DNA from: Acetobacteraceae bacterium
GTDB taxonomy: Bacteria > Pseudomonadota > Alphaproteobacteria > Acetobacterales > Acetobacteraceae
Assembly: GCA_947478535.1 (NCBI GenBank)
Contig: CANJXD010000225.1
Location: 1 to 8,668 of the forward strand
Length of the DNA: 8,668 bases
Direction of reading: 5' to 3'
In this document: positions 1 through 6,662 of the stretch, in pieces
Layout: every line of letters starts with the position of its first letter
How positions within the stretch are numbered: the first letter of the stretch is position 1
Notes under the pieces: model-generated
The model's input: only the letters and a program-made list of their open reading frames with translations
Told to the model about the DNA's origin: nothing
The model's database searches: none
Position numbers and translations under genes: made by a program

Positions 1-346
1 CCAGCCCGGCGACGCCCTTCACCTTCATCCGCGCGCAGAGGATGTCGCCGAAGATGCCGGCGGTGGTCAGGCCCATGGCGTCGGCGATGGCGACGCAGCC
101 TTCCGGCATGTCCTCGATCGCGGCACGGGTGGAACGCGGGGAGGACCAGCTATCGACCGTCGCCATGTCTTCGCGCGTCGGCGTGAAGCGCAGCGTGAAG
201 GCGGGGCCGACGATGCGGGTGAAGTTGCCGGGCACGAGGGGCCGCGCGCCGTTGACGTAGCAGAAGCGCACGCCCTTCTTCAGCAGCACCGTCGTCAGCG
301 TCGCGGTGGTGACGCCCATCAGGGCGTCGCGAATGGCGGGGTTCAT
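1..346 (-). CDS. RraA-like aldolase family protein (3' part missing)
   Basis: This gene starts at an ATG on the minus strand (346-344) and runs off the left edge without a stop, giving 115 visible residues of a family that usually has about 210-240. The start is supported by GGAG at 354-357, seven bases upstream. Visible family-like segments are the N-terminal helix region, YVNGARPLVPG (about residues 30-40), GPAFTLRF (47-54) followed by TPTRED (55-60), and GIFGDILCARMKVKGVAGL (97-115). The last stretch matches the conserved LGD/ARMK/GVAG region of RraA-like proteins; the DG..RD active-site motif would follow just outside the window. Members of this family include 4-hydroxy-4-methyl-2-oxoglutarate/oxaloacetate-type metal-dependent aldolases, and are often misnamed RNase E regulators or demethylmenaquinone methyltransferases. 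In a catabolic operon a keto-acid aldolase or decarboxylase role is more likely than RNase control (inference). It lies 68 bases downstream of hyuA on the same strand and is probably the next gene of that operon. Family call is good; substrate unknown. Confidence 0.85.
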   Translation of the reverse strand, partial: MNPAIRDALMGVTTATLTTVLLKKGVRFCYVNGARPLVPGNFTRIVGPAFTLRFTPTREDMATVDSWSSPRSTRAAIEDMPEGCVAIADAMGLTTAGIFGDILCARMKVKGVAGL

Positions 347-414
347 GGGGCGGCTCCGTCACGGGGAATTGCGCCGCGCTTGAAGCCCAGCCGCCTGGGG
401 CCGTCCAGTGGCGA

Positions 415-2484
415 TCAGCCGAAGACGACAACAAGATTGAGCGCCGCGTCGCAGGTGGCGGTGGCGCCGGGGGGGATCACCAGCGTGCTTTCGCGTTCCT
501 CCACCAGGGCCGGGCCGGCCACGCTGTCGCCAGGGCGGAACGCCGTGCGGTCATGCACCGCGGCCTCCACGAAGCCAGTGCCGAACCAGGCGCGGCGCGT
601 GCCCTTGAGCGACGCGCCTTCGCGCATCCCGGCCGGGGCGAGTTGCAGCGCGGGTGTCGGCCCGCTGACGATGACGCGCCAGCCCACGGCTTCCACCGGC
701 AGGCCGCGCTCGATGCGGCCATAGAGGCGGCGATACTCGGCCTCGAAGCCCGCCCGGATCGCGTCCCGGTCGCCGGCTTCGATGCTGGCGCGGTCGATGG
801 CGGCTTCGACCTGGTAGCCCTGGCCGGCATAGCGGAGCGCCGCCAGCAGGCGGACCGAGACATCCCCCGGCGCGACGCCGGCTTCGGTCACCATGGCGCG
901 GCCTTCCACTTCCATCGCCGCCAGCATCGCCCGCAACGCATCGAGATCGAGCGTTGCCAACGGCGCCACCATGGCGCGGAGATGCGCGAAGCTGATCGGG
1001 GCGGCGAGGAAGCCGAAGGCGGAGGCGACGCCGGCGCCCGGTGGTGAGATCAGCTTCGGCAGGCCGAGTTTCATGGCGATGGCACAGGCATGTACGGGGC
1101 CGGCGCCGCCGATCGGCACCATGGCGTAGTCCTCGATCCGCCGCGCTTTTTCCAGCGCGTGGATGGCGGCCGCCTGGGCCATGGTGCCGTTCACGGTCTC
1201 ATGCACCGCCCAGGCCGCTTCCACGGCGGACAGGCCAAGCGGTCGGCCGATATGCTCCGCCAGCGCGGCCTCCGCCGCCGCGAGATCGAGCGCCATGTCG
1301 CCGCCGAGGAAACTGTCGGGCGCGAGGTAGCCGAGCAGCAGATCCGCATCCGTCACGGTGGGCAGCGTGCCGCCCAACCCGTAGCAGGCCGGGCCGGGAT
1401 CGCTGCTGGCGCTGTCGGGGCCGACCTTGATGAGGCCGAGGCGATCGACGCGGGCGATGGAGCCACCGCCGGCGCCGATCTCGATCATCTCGACCACCGG
1501 CACCTTCAGCGGAAAGCCGCTGCCCTTGCGGAAGCGATCGACCCGGGAGACTTCGAAATCGAGCGAGCGCTGGGGTTCTCCGCCGTCGATCAGCGCCGCC
1601 TTGGCGGTGGTGCCGCCCATGTCGAAGCAGAGGATATCGGCCGCGCCCGCCGCCTGGCCGACGACGCGGCAGGCCTGCACGCCGCCGGCCGGGCCGGATT
1701 GCACGAGGCGGATGGGGTGCCTGGCCGCCACCTTTTCCTGCACCGTGCCGCCATCGGACAGCATGAGGAACAGCGGGCCGGTGACGCCGGCGGCGTGCAG
1801 CCCATCCCGCAGCCGGGCGAGGTAGCGTTCGAAAACCGGCTGGACATAGGCGTTGCAGATGGTGGTGGAGCCGCGTTCGTATTCGCCGATCTCCGGCACG
1901 AGTTCGGAGGACAGGCAGATGGTCAGGCCCGGCGCTTCCTCCCGCGCCAGCGCCGCCAGGCGCTGTTCGTGCACGGGGTTCAGGAAGGCGTGCAACAGGC
2001 AGATCGCCAGCGCCTGCGCGCCGCCATCGCGCAGCGCGCGAATGGCGATGCGGGCGGCGTCCTCATCGAGCGGCGTGACGACGGCGCCATCGGCGCGCAG
2101 GCGCCCGGGCACGCCGAGCCGCAGGCGGCGCGGGACCAGCGGTTCTGGCCGGCGCATGAACAGATCATAGGTATCGTGGCGGAGCTCGGTGCCGATTTCC
2201 GGGATGTCCCGGAAGCCTTCCGTCGTCAGGAACCCCGTGGGCACGCCGCGGCGCTCGATCAGCGCATTGGCGACGAGGGTGGTGCCGTGGATCACATGGC
2301 GCACGGCGGCAGGGTACACACCCTGCGTGGCGAGAAGTTCCGACACGCCCGCGAGCACGGCCTGTTCCGGGGCGTGTGGCGTGGTGAGCTTCTTGCCGTT
2401 GAACAGGCGGCCGTCGCGCGTGTCCAGCAGCACGAAATCGGTGAAGGTGCCGCCGATATCGACGCCGATCTGCCAGGGCTTCAT
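415..2484 (-). CDS. hyuA: Hydantoinase/oxoprolinase subunit A (HyuA family)
   Basis: The product is a 689-residue cytosolic protein, the usual length for HyuA. It has an ASKHA-type ATPase fold with these signatures: VDIGGTFTDFVLLD (about residues 8-21, phosphate loop), HGTT (66-69), SGPAGGV (263-269), DMGGTTAK (288-295), GAGGGS (337-342), SDPGPACYG (361-369) and GGAGPVHA (459-466). The C-terminal region has the typical GPALVEE and VIPPG elements. Known members with HyuB catalyse ATP-dependent opening of cyclic amides (N-methylhydantoin, 5-oxoproline, caprolactam) or ATP-dependent carboxylation (acetone or acetophenone type). The sequence alone does not separate these. The ATG at 2484 overlaps the hyuB stop codon in an ATGA, and AAGGA at 2493-2497 lies eight bases upstream, so both coupling and its own ribosome site support this start. 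No hydantoinase, carbamoylase or racemase of the classical hydantoin pathway is in view, which leaves the substrate open. Confidence 0.93.
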   Translation of the reverse strand: MKPWQIGVDIGGTFTDFVLLDTRDGRLFNGKKLTTPHAPEQAVLAGVSELLATQGVYPAAVRHVIHGTTLVANALIERRGVPTGFLTTEGFRDIPEIGTELRHDTYDLFMRRPEPLVPRRLRLGVPGRLRADGAVVTPLDEDAARIAIRALRDGGAQALAICLLHAFLNPVHEQRLAALAREEAPGLTICLSSELVPEIGEYERGSTTICNAYVQPVFERYLARLRDGLHAAGVTGPLFLMLSDGGTVQEKVAARHPIRLVQSGPAGGVQACRVVGQAAGAADILCFDMGGTTAKAALIDGGEPQRSLDFEVSRVDRFRKGSGFPLKVPVVEMIEIGAGGGSIARVDRLGLIKVGPDSASSDPGPACYGLGGTLPTVTDADLLLGYLAPDSFLGGDMALDLAAAEAALAEHIGRPLGLSAVEAAWAVHETVNGTMAQAAAIHALEKARRIEDYAMVPIGGAGPVHACAIAMKLGLPKLISPPGAGVASAFGFLAAPISFAHLRAMVAPLATLDLDALRAMLAAMEVEGRAMVTEAGVAPGDVSVRLLAALRYAGQGYQVEAAIDRASIEAGDRDAIRAGFEAEYRRLYGRIERGLPVEAVGWRVIVSGPTPALQLAPAGMREGASLKGTRRAWFGTGFVEAAVHDRTAFRPGDSVAGPALVEERESTLVIPPGATATCDAALNLVVVFG

Positions 2485-4094
2485 GCCACGTTTCCTTCGG
2501 CCACGTATCCTTCGGCCAAATCCTGGGCGCGGGCTTCCGCGCTGCGTTCGGCAGGGGGGCCGAAGCCGCCGCCGCCGGGGGTCTCGAAGGTCAGGGTATC
2601 GCCCGGGGCAAGGACGATGCGCGCCTTGGCGGCGACCTGCTTGCCATTCACCAGGTCCCGCCCCGGCCGCCCGGCCTCGCCGCCCAGCAGCCCCCGCGGG
2701 GGGTGCTGCACGCGTTCATGCCGGTAGGTGGCGGTGACGGGCTTGTCGCCGATCACGCGAAAGCCGAGGCGCTGACCGAGGCCACCGCGCATGCGGCCAT
2801 CGCCGCCGCTGCCGAGGATGAGGGATTTTTCCGTCACCAGCATCGGCGCCGCATTCTCGAACTGCTCCACCGGCTGCGTCGCGACATTCGAAGGGAAGGA
2901 CAGGCAGGAGGCGCCATCATGCGCCGCCGCCGCGCCATGCCCGCCATTCATGAAGAACATCCGGACATAGCGGCGGCCATCGCCGTGCTCGCCGGTGAAA
3001 TAGACGTTCCACAAGGGGCTGCCGCTTTCCGCGACGACGCGATCCGGGATCATCTTCCCCAGCGCCGCGAGGACGAGCATCGGCAGATAATGGCCCGTGA
3101 GGTGCCGGCCCCAGACCGGGGCGGGGCGGCGCGGGTTCACGATGCTGCCTTCTGGGGCGATCAGCGTGATCGGGCGGAAGCTGCCGTCATTGTTCGGCGT
3201 CGTCGGGTCGAAGGCGCATTTTACGGCATAGTTCGAATAGGCGCGGGAGAAGTTGAGCGGCGAATTCACGGGGCGCGCGATCTGCGCATCCGTGCCGGTG
3301 AAATCCAGCGTCAGCCCATCGCCCTTGATCGCAAGCCGAAGCCGGATGGTGACGGGATGCTCGAAGCCATCCGCCGTGACTTCATCGGTCACCTCGCCAT
3401 CCGGCACGGCGGCGATCGCCTGGCGCATGGCGCTTTCGGAGCGGCGGAAGATCTCGCCGGCGAGGAGATCGACCGACGAAATGCCCTCCTCAGCAAGGAT
3501 GCGGAGCAGGCGGCGCTCGGCCTGGTCATACATCGCGAACTGGGAGCGGATATCGCCGAGGACTTCATCGGGCTGGCGGAGATTGGCTTCGAGGAAGGCG
3601 ATGACATCCTCATTCTCCTCGCCGCCGCGCAGGATGCGGGCGATGGGGATGGTGAGGCCTTCCTCCCAGCTGTCGCGCGCCTCCACCGAAGGCGCGCCGC
3701 CGATATCGGTGGCGTGGAAGGTGCTGCCGATCCAGGCGAGGATTCTCCCCTGGAAGAAAACCGGCTTGATCATGGTGATGTCGTTGAGGTGGCCGGTGCC
3801 GAAATAGCCGTCATTGCTGATCAGCACGTCGCCCGGGCGCAGCATGGCCGGCGGGTAGCGCTTCAGCATGATGGCCAGCGTGCGCGGCATGGTGCCGACG
3901 AAGCTCGGGACGGAGCGGGAGGATTGCGCGAATTGCCGCCCCTCGCTGTCCATCAGCCCGACGGCCATGTCCCAATTGTCCCGCACCACGGAGGAGAAGG
4001 AGGTGCGGACGAAGGTTTCGGCGGCTTCATCCATCAGCCCGGCGATGCGGGCCCAGGCGGTGCCGAGGCGGAGGGCGGAAAGTTCTGTGCTCAT
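2481..4094 (-). CDS. hyuB: Hydantoinase/oxoprolinase subunit B (HyuB family)
   Basis: The product is 537 residues, near the lower end for HyuB proteins (often 520-590), and cytosolic. It should form a complex with the HyuA encoded next to it and carry the substrate-activating half of the reaction. Visible family segments are NDGYFGTGHLNDI (94-106, equivalent to the common NDPY.GGTH..DI), FHATDIGG (126-133), an NSPLNFSRAYSNYAVK region (277-292), and the glycine-rich end TPGGGGFGPP (505-514). The open frame extends to 4151, but I choose the ATG at 4094: the residues after it (MSTELSALRLGTAW) fit the family N-terminus, and the longer form would run into the upstream ThDP gene by more than 50 bases. 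The ThDP stop and this ATG are separated by one base (TGACATG). No purine-rich Shine-Dalgarno is seen in the preceding bases, so translation probably relies on termination-reinitiation. The last residues EGYVA-EGNVA are a tandem repeat created by a DNA duplication. Confidence 0.92.
   Translation of the reverse strand: MSTELSALRLGTAWARIAGLMDEAAETFVRTSFSSVVRDNWDMAVGLMDSEGRQFAQSSRSVPSFVGTMPRTLAIMLKRYPPAMLRPGDVLISNDGYFGTGHLNDITMIKPVFFQGRILAWIGSTFHATDIGGAPSVEARDSWEEGLTIPIARILRGGEENEDVIAFLEANLRQPDEVLGDIRSQFAMYDQAERRLLRILAEEGISSVDLLAGEIFRRSESAMRQAIAAVPDGEVTDEVTADGFEHPVTIRLRLAIKGDGLTLDFTGTDAQIARPVNSPLNFSRAYSNYAVKCAFDPTTPNNDGSFRPITLIAPEGSIVNPRRPAPVWGRHLTGHYLPMLVLAALGKMIPDRVVAESGSPLWNVYFTGEHGDGRRYVRMFFMNGGHGAAAAHDGASCLSFPSNVATQPVEQFENAAPMLVTEKSLILGSGGDGRMRGGLGQRLGFRVIGDKPVTATYRHERVQHPPRGLLGGEAGRPGRDLVNGKQVAAKARIVLAPGDTLTFETPGGGGFGPPAERSAEARAQDLAEGYVAEGNVA
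2485..2514. repeat. 15-bp tandem duplication carrying the hyuA Shine-Dalgarno
   Basis: Two adjacent 15-base units, 2485-2499 (GCCACGTTTCCTTCG) and 2500-2514 (GCCACGTATCCTTCG), differ at one base, and GCCA at 2515-2518 begins a possible third copy. On the minus strand each unit encodes five residues at the end of HyuB (EGYVA, EGNVA) and contains AAGG. The copy next to hyuA has AAGGA eight bases from its ATG and can serve as its ribosome binding site; the other copy lies 15 bases further upstream, too far for normal initiation. The near identity suggests a fairly recent in-frame slippage event. Confidence 0.85.
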
Positions 4095-4095
4095 G

Positions 4096-5709
4096 TCAGC
4101 CGCGCATCGCCTGGAGTTGCGCCGGATAGCCGGCAGGGTTGACCGTGACATCGATCAGGGAAGGCCCGTCCTGTGCGAAAGCCTGGCGCAGTGCGGTTCG
4201 GTATTCATCCGGTGTGGAGGCGGTGAAGCCGCGCACGCCAAAGCCTTCGGCAACGCGCGCAAAATCGGTGCTGGAGAAGCGCGCGCCATCGGCGGGCAAT
4301 TGCCGCTGCTGCTGCTTGATGTCGATCAGCGACAGGGCGCTGTCGTTGAAGACGATGGTGATCAGTTTCGCGCGATGCTGCGCGGCGGTGGCGAGTTCCG
4401 CCACGCACATCATCAGCCCGCCATCCCCGGTGAAGGCGATGGCGCCGCGGACGGGGTCATGCAGCGCGGCCGCGAGGCTGGCCGGCAGCGCGAAGCCCAT
4501 GGAGGCGAGCCCGTTCGAGATCAGCAGGTCCCGCGGTGCCTCGCATTGCCAGAAGGCGGTGGCGGAGAACATATGCGCGCCGGCATCGACGCTGACGCGC
4601 GGTGCGCGCCCGGCGGCACGGGCAGTCTCCTGCGCGATGCGCACGATATCGGGGGGGGGCACACCACCGGTGCCGCGCCATGCCAGCGCGGCGAGGGCCG
4701 CTTCCCGATGCGCGGCGATGGCCGCCGCCGTCCAGGCCGAGCGATGCGGGTGCAGCGCGCCGAGGGTGGCCGCGATCGGGCCGTGCCGCGCGGCGGCGGG
4801 TTCGGCGTAGCGCACGGGATGCGGGCGCAGCGCGATATCGAGGATGGGCAGGCTGTAGCGCCAGGGCTGCAGGATCAGCTCCACCGGGTCCAGCCCCACC
4901 TGGATGATGAGGTCCGCATCCTCGATGCAGGCGGTCTCCAGCGACCCGCCGGTGAACAGGCCGGCGTAGAGGGGGTGCGTATCGGGCAGCACGCCCTTGG
5001 CCTTGTAGGTGACCAGCACGGGGCAGTGCAGCGCCTCGGCGAAAATCCGCAACGCGGCGGCGGCATGTGGTTCTGCGGCTTCGAGGCCGACCAGCAGGAC
5101 GGGGCGGTGGGAGGCCGCGAGCAGGGCGGCGGCGTCTCCGACAGCGGGTGCTGCGTCGATCGGCACGGCGGTGTCGGTGGGCGGGCCGGCACGGCGGCGC
5201 GCTGCCTCCCCGGTCAGGTCGAGATGCACGGCGCCGCGGGGTGCGGCTTGCGCGAGGTCCAGCAGGGCGGCGATTTCCGCTTCCGGCGCCATATCCTCGG
5301 CGCGGGCATAGCCCTTGACGAGTTCGGCGGTGATCGCCTGCTGGTCAAAGACCTGGTGCGTGATGAAGGCCGTCTGCTTCGGCGTGAAACCATCGGACAG
5401 CAGCAGCACCGGCGCGCGTTCGAGCGTGGCGCAGGCAAGGCCGTTCATCGCATTGGCGACGCCTGGGCCTTTCGTCGTCAGCACGACGCCGGGCGCGCCG
5501 GTCAGCTCCGCATCCGCCAGCGCCGCCATGGCCGCATTGGCTTCGTGCCGGGCCAGGATGAAGTCGATGCCGAAGCGCGGCGCGGCGGCAATGATGTCGA
5601 GCGAGGAGCCGCCACCCGGCACCCCCCAGATGCGCCGCGTGCCGCGGGCCGCGAGGGCGGCCAGCAGCGACTCAGCAACCGTATACGTCACCGGCGATTC
5701 GTCCGGCAT
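4096..5709 (-). CDS. ThDP-dependent acetolactate synthase/2-keto acid decarboxylase-like enzyme
   Basis: The product is a 537-residue cytosolic enzyme with the three-domain layout of the acetolactate synthase/benzoylformate decarboxylase superfamily. The N-terminal pyrimidine-binding domain shows WGVPGGGSSLDI (28-39) and the catalytic glutamate E56 in ARHEANAAM (53-61), followed by TTKGPGVANAMNG (78-90). The middle domain spans roughly residues 185-330. The C-terminal pyrophosphate domain has SNGLASMGFALPASL (near 400), GDG at 428-430 and N455-D456 closing the Mg-ThDP motif. E56 argues against glyoxylate carboligase, which lacks this glutamate. The family decarboxylates a 2-keto acid and releases an aldehyde or joins the fragment to an acceptor; the substrate cannot be read here. 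The middle domain shows no clear reason to call it a true biosynthetic acetolactate synthase, and there is no adjacent regulatory subunit. The ATG at 5709 has AGGAAAGG at 5718-5725 (AAAGG eight bases away). It is the first gene of the minus-strand operon. Residues 351-353 are encoded by nine consecutive C. Confidence 0.88.
   Translation of the reverse strand: MPDESPVTYTVAESLLAALAARGTRRIWGVPGGGSSLDIIAAAPRFGIDFILARHEANAAMAALADAELTGAPGVVLTTKGPGVANAMNGLACATLERAPVLLLSDGFTPKQTAFITHQVFDQQAITAELVKGYARAEDMAPEAEIAALLDLAQAAPRGAVHLDLTGEAARRRAGPPTDTAVPIDAAPAVGDAAALLAASHRPVLLVGLEAAEPHAAAALRIFAEALHCPVLVTYKAKGVLPDTHPLYAGLFTGGSLETACIEDADLIIQVGLDPVELILQPWRYSLPILDIALRPHPVRYAEPAAARHGPIAATLGALHPHRSAWTAAAIAAHREAALAALAWRGTGGVPPPDIVRIAQETARAAGRAPRVSVDAGAHMFSATAFWQCEAPRDLLISNGLASMGFALPASLAAALHDPVRGAIAFTGDGGLMMCVAELATAAQHRAKLITIVFNDSALSLIDIKQQQRQLPADGARFSSTDFARVAEGFGVRGFTASTPDEYRTALRQAFAQDGPSLIDVTVNPAGYPAQLQAMRG
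4651..4659. repeat. Nine-base G/C homopolymer inside the ThDP gene
   Basis: Nine consecutive G on the plus strand (nine C on the coding strand) encode exactly three prolines, residues 351-353, in the segment GVPPPDIV at the junction of the middle and C-terminal domains. A gain or loss of one base would truncate the enzyme before its GDG cofactor motif. Tracts of this length are known to be slippage-prone, but whether this one varies cannot be told from one sequence. Confidence 0.9.
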
Positions 5710-5814
5710 GGGCAGGACCTTTCCTGGTTACCGCAGTCGTGCCCCCGGCCGCCCCGCTTGCCAAGACCACCACGCTCGGCATCCATTGCGCGACAAGGCG
5801 GGAGGGATCGGGCG
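5710..5814. promoter_or_regulatory. Divergent intergenic region with expected back-to-back promoters
   Basis: These 105 bases lie between the ATG of the ThDP gene (minus) and the ATG of the SDR gene (plus), so promoters for both directions are expected here. Both ribosome sites are clear: AGGAAAGG at 5718-5725 for the minus gene and GGAGGG at 5801-5806 for the plus gene. A TTGCCA at 5758-5763 resembles a -35 box for the plus direction, but the bases about 17 further on (ATCCAT region, 5781-5786) are a poor -10. CTTG-C-CAAG at 5757-5765 is a perfect 9-base palindrome that could be part of an operator, although chance is possible at this length. No regulator gene is next to it. Promoter placement is inference. 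Confidence 0.5.
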
Positions 5815-6561
5815 ATGACGGATTTCACGGGCCGGTGCGTGCTGGTGGCGGGTGGCAGCAAGGGCATAGGGCGGTCCATCGCGCTGGCATTCGCCAGGGC
5901 CGGGGCGGCGGTGTCCATCTGCGCACGCGGCGCGGAGGCGCTGGAGGCGACGCGGGCGGAGATCGCGGCCTGTGGCGTCGCGGCCCATGCTGTGGCGGCC
6001 GATCTCGGTGTGCTGGAGGAGGTGACAGGCTGGGTCGCGGCTGCCGCCGCGGCGCTGGGCGGGGTCGATGTTCTGGTGAACAACGCCAGCGGCTTCGGGT
6101 CCCGTGACACGGAGGAGGATTGGGCGAGAGGGCTGAATGTGGATGTGATGGCGACGGTGCGTGCCAGCCGTGCGGCGGCGCCCTGGCTGCGCCAGGCCCG
6201 GGGCAGCATCGTCAATGTGACGTCCATCTCCGGCTTCCGGCCATCGCTGCGGACGCCGGCCTATGCGGCGGTGAAGGCACTGCTGGTGAACTACACCGCG
6301 AGCCAGGCGGCGGCCTTGGCGGCGGATGGCGTGCGGGTGAATGCGGTGGCGCCGGGGTCCATCGAATTCCCCGGCGGGTCCTGGGAACAGCGGCGCACCA
6401 GCGACCCCGCGCTGTATGACCGCATCCTCAACTCCATCCCCTTCGGCCGGCTTGGCACGCCGGAGGAGATCGCGGAGGTCGTGGTCTTCCTGGCCAGCCC
6501 CGCGGCGCGCTGGGTGACGGGGCAGACCATCATCGTCGATGGCGGGCAGATGCTCGGCTGA
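5815..6561 (+). CDS. SDR family NAD(P)-dependent oxidoreductase
   Basis: The product is 248 residues, the standard length of a classical short-chain dehydrogenase/reductase, and cytosolic. The Rossmann cofactor loop reads VAGGSKGIGR (11-20), with A12 where many members have Thr. D63 in AADLG is in the adenine-contacting position, and NNAS is at 89-92. The catalytic tetrad is complete: N108, S137 (VTSISG), Y150 and K154 (YAAVK). The C-terminal part has VNAVAPGSIEF (about 205-215), a flexible substrate-loop region, GRLGTPEEIAE, and the GQTIIVDGGQML ending. It should oxidise a secondary alcohol or reduce a ketone; the substrate is not readable. R38 after the second strand (SICARG) hints at NADP preference but is not decisive. 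The frame is open far upstream, but the ATG at 5815 is chosen because GGAGGG sits eight bases before it and the protein starts exactly where the SDR fold does. It is first in the plus-strand pair with the dehydratase, about 100 bases upstream of it. Confidence 0.92.
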   Translation: MTDFTGRCVLVAGGSKGIGRSIALAFARAGAAVSICARGAEALEATRAEIAACGVAAHAVAADLGVLEEVTGWVAAAAAALGGVDVLVNNASGFGSRDTEEDWARGLNVDVMATVRASRAAAPWLRQARGSIVNVTSISGFRPSLRTPAYAAVKALLVNYTASQAAALAADGVRVNAVAPGSIEFPGGSWEQRRTSDPALYDRILNSIPFGRLGTPEEIAEVVVFLASPAARWVTGQTIIVDGGQMLG

Positions 6562-6569
6562 GGGGCATT

Positions 6570-6597
6570 CCCGCGGCCCGCTGACAGCGGCCGCGGG
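6570..6597 (+). terminator. GC-rich hairpin after the SDR gene
   Basis: CCCGCGGCC (6570-6578) and GGCCGCGGG (6589-6597) form a perfect 9-bp stem beginning nine bases after the SDR stop. Within the 10-base loop GCT/AGC can add three more pairs with one bulged C. The bases that follow (CTGTGGCCTTATG) have no U tract, so this is not a canonical intrinsic terminator. It may attenuate transcription, protect the SDR mRNA 3' end, or be incidental to high GC. Confidence 0.4.
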
Positions 6598-6610
6598 CTG
6601 TGGCCTTATG

Positions 6611-6631
6611 CAGGACAAGCGCCTTGCCCTG
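6611..6631. promoter_or_regulatory. 21-base near-perfect inverted repeat upstream of the dehydratase
   Basis: CAGGACAAG (6611-6619), spacer CGC, and CTTGCCCTG (6623-6631) form 9-base arms with a single A/C mismatch. The centre lies about 40 bases before the dehydratase ATG. The size and symmetry fit an operator for a dimeric repressor, or a 5' leader hairpin if transcription starts upstream. The CTTG/CAAG core also occurs, in the other arrangement, as CTTG-C-CAAG at 5757-5765 in the divergent promoter region. No promoter boxes can be assigned with confidence nearby. Confidence 0.4.
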
Positions 6632-6662
6632 ACGGCGCAGCGACGAAACACCAGGACAGTCC

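Noticed and set aside
386..399. Short hairpin CCCAG/CTGGG between hyuA and the RraA-like gene
   Set aside because: It has only five base pairs in GC-rich DNA and no U tract, so chance is the simplest explanation.
150..434. Minus-strand open frame of 94 codons over the start of the RraA-like gene
   Set aside because: It is in another frame from the recognisable RraA-like protein, with Arg/His-rich shadow composition.
1090..2727. Long plus-strand open frame of 545 codons opposite hyuA
   Set aside because: Its translation is rich in Arg, Ala, Gly and His with no family motif, and it lies antisense to a clear hyuA gene. Such frames are common in high-GC DNA.
2703..4142. Plus-strand open frame of 479 codons opposite hyuB
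   Set aside because: It is antisense to a well-supported hyuB, with a low-complexity Arg/Gly/Ala/Asp composition and no motif.
4095..4151. Longer hyuB start at 4151
   Set aside because: It would overlap the ThDP gene by 56 bases and adds Arg/Ser-rich residues (NSRRCAADMS) foreign to the family. The ATG at 4094 gives a natural HyuB N-terminus.
4096..5709. Glyoxylate carboligase identity for the ThDP enzyme, given the sugar-acid context
   Set aside because: The catalytic glutamate (E56) is present, whereas glyoxylate carboligase lacks it, and the protein is shorter than that family.
3868..5814. Upstream extension of the SDR reading frame as a very long fusion protein
   Set aside because: The frame is open by chance across the antisense of the ThDP and hyuB genes. 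The SDR fold begins at 5815 with a strong Shine-Dalgarno.
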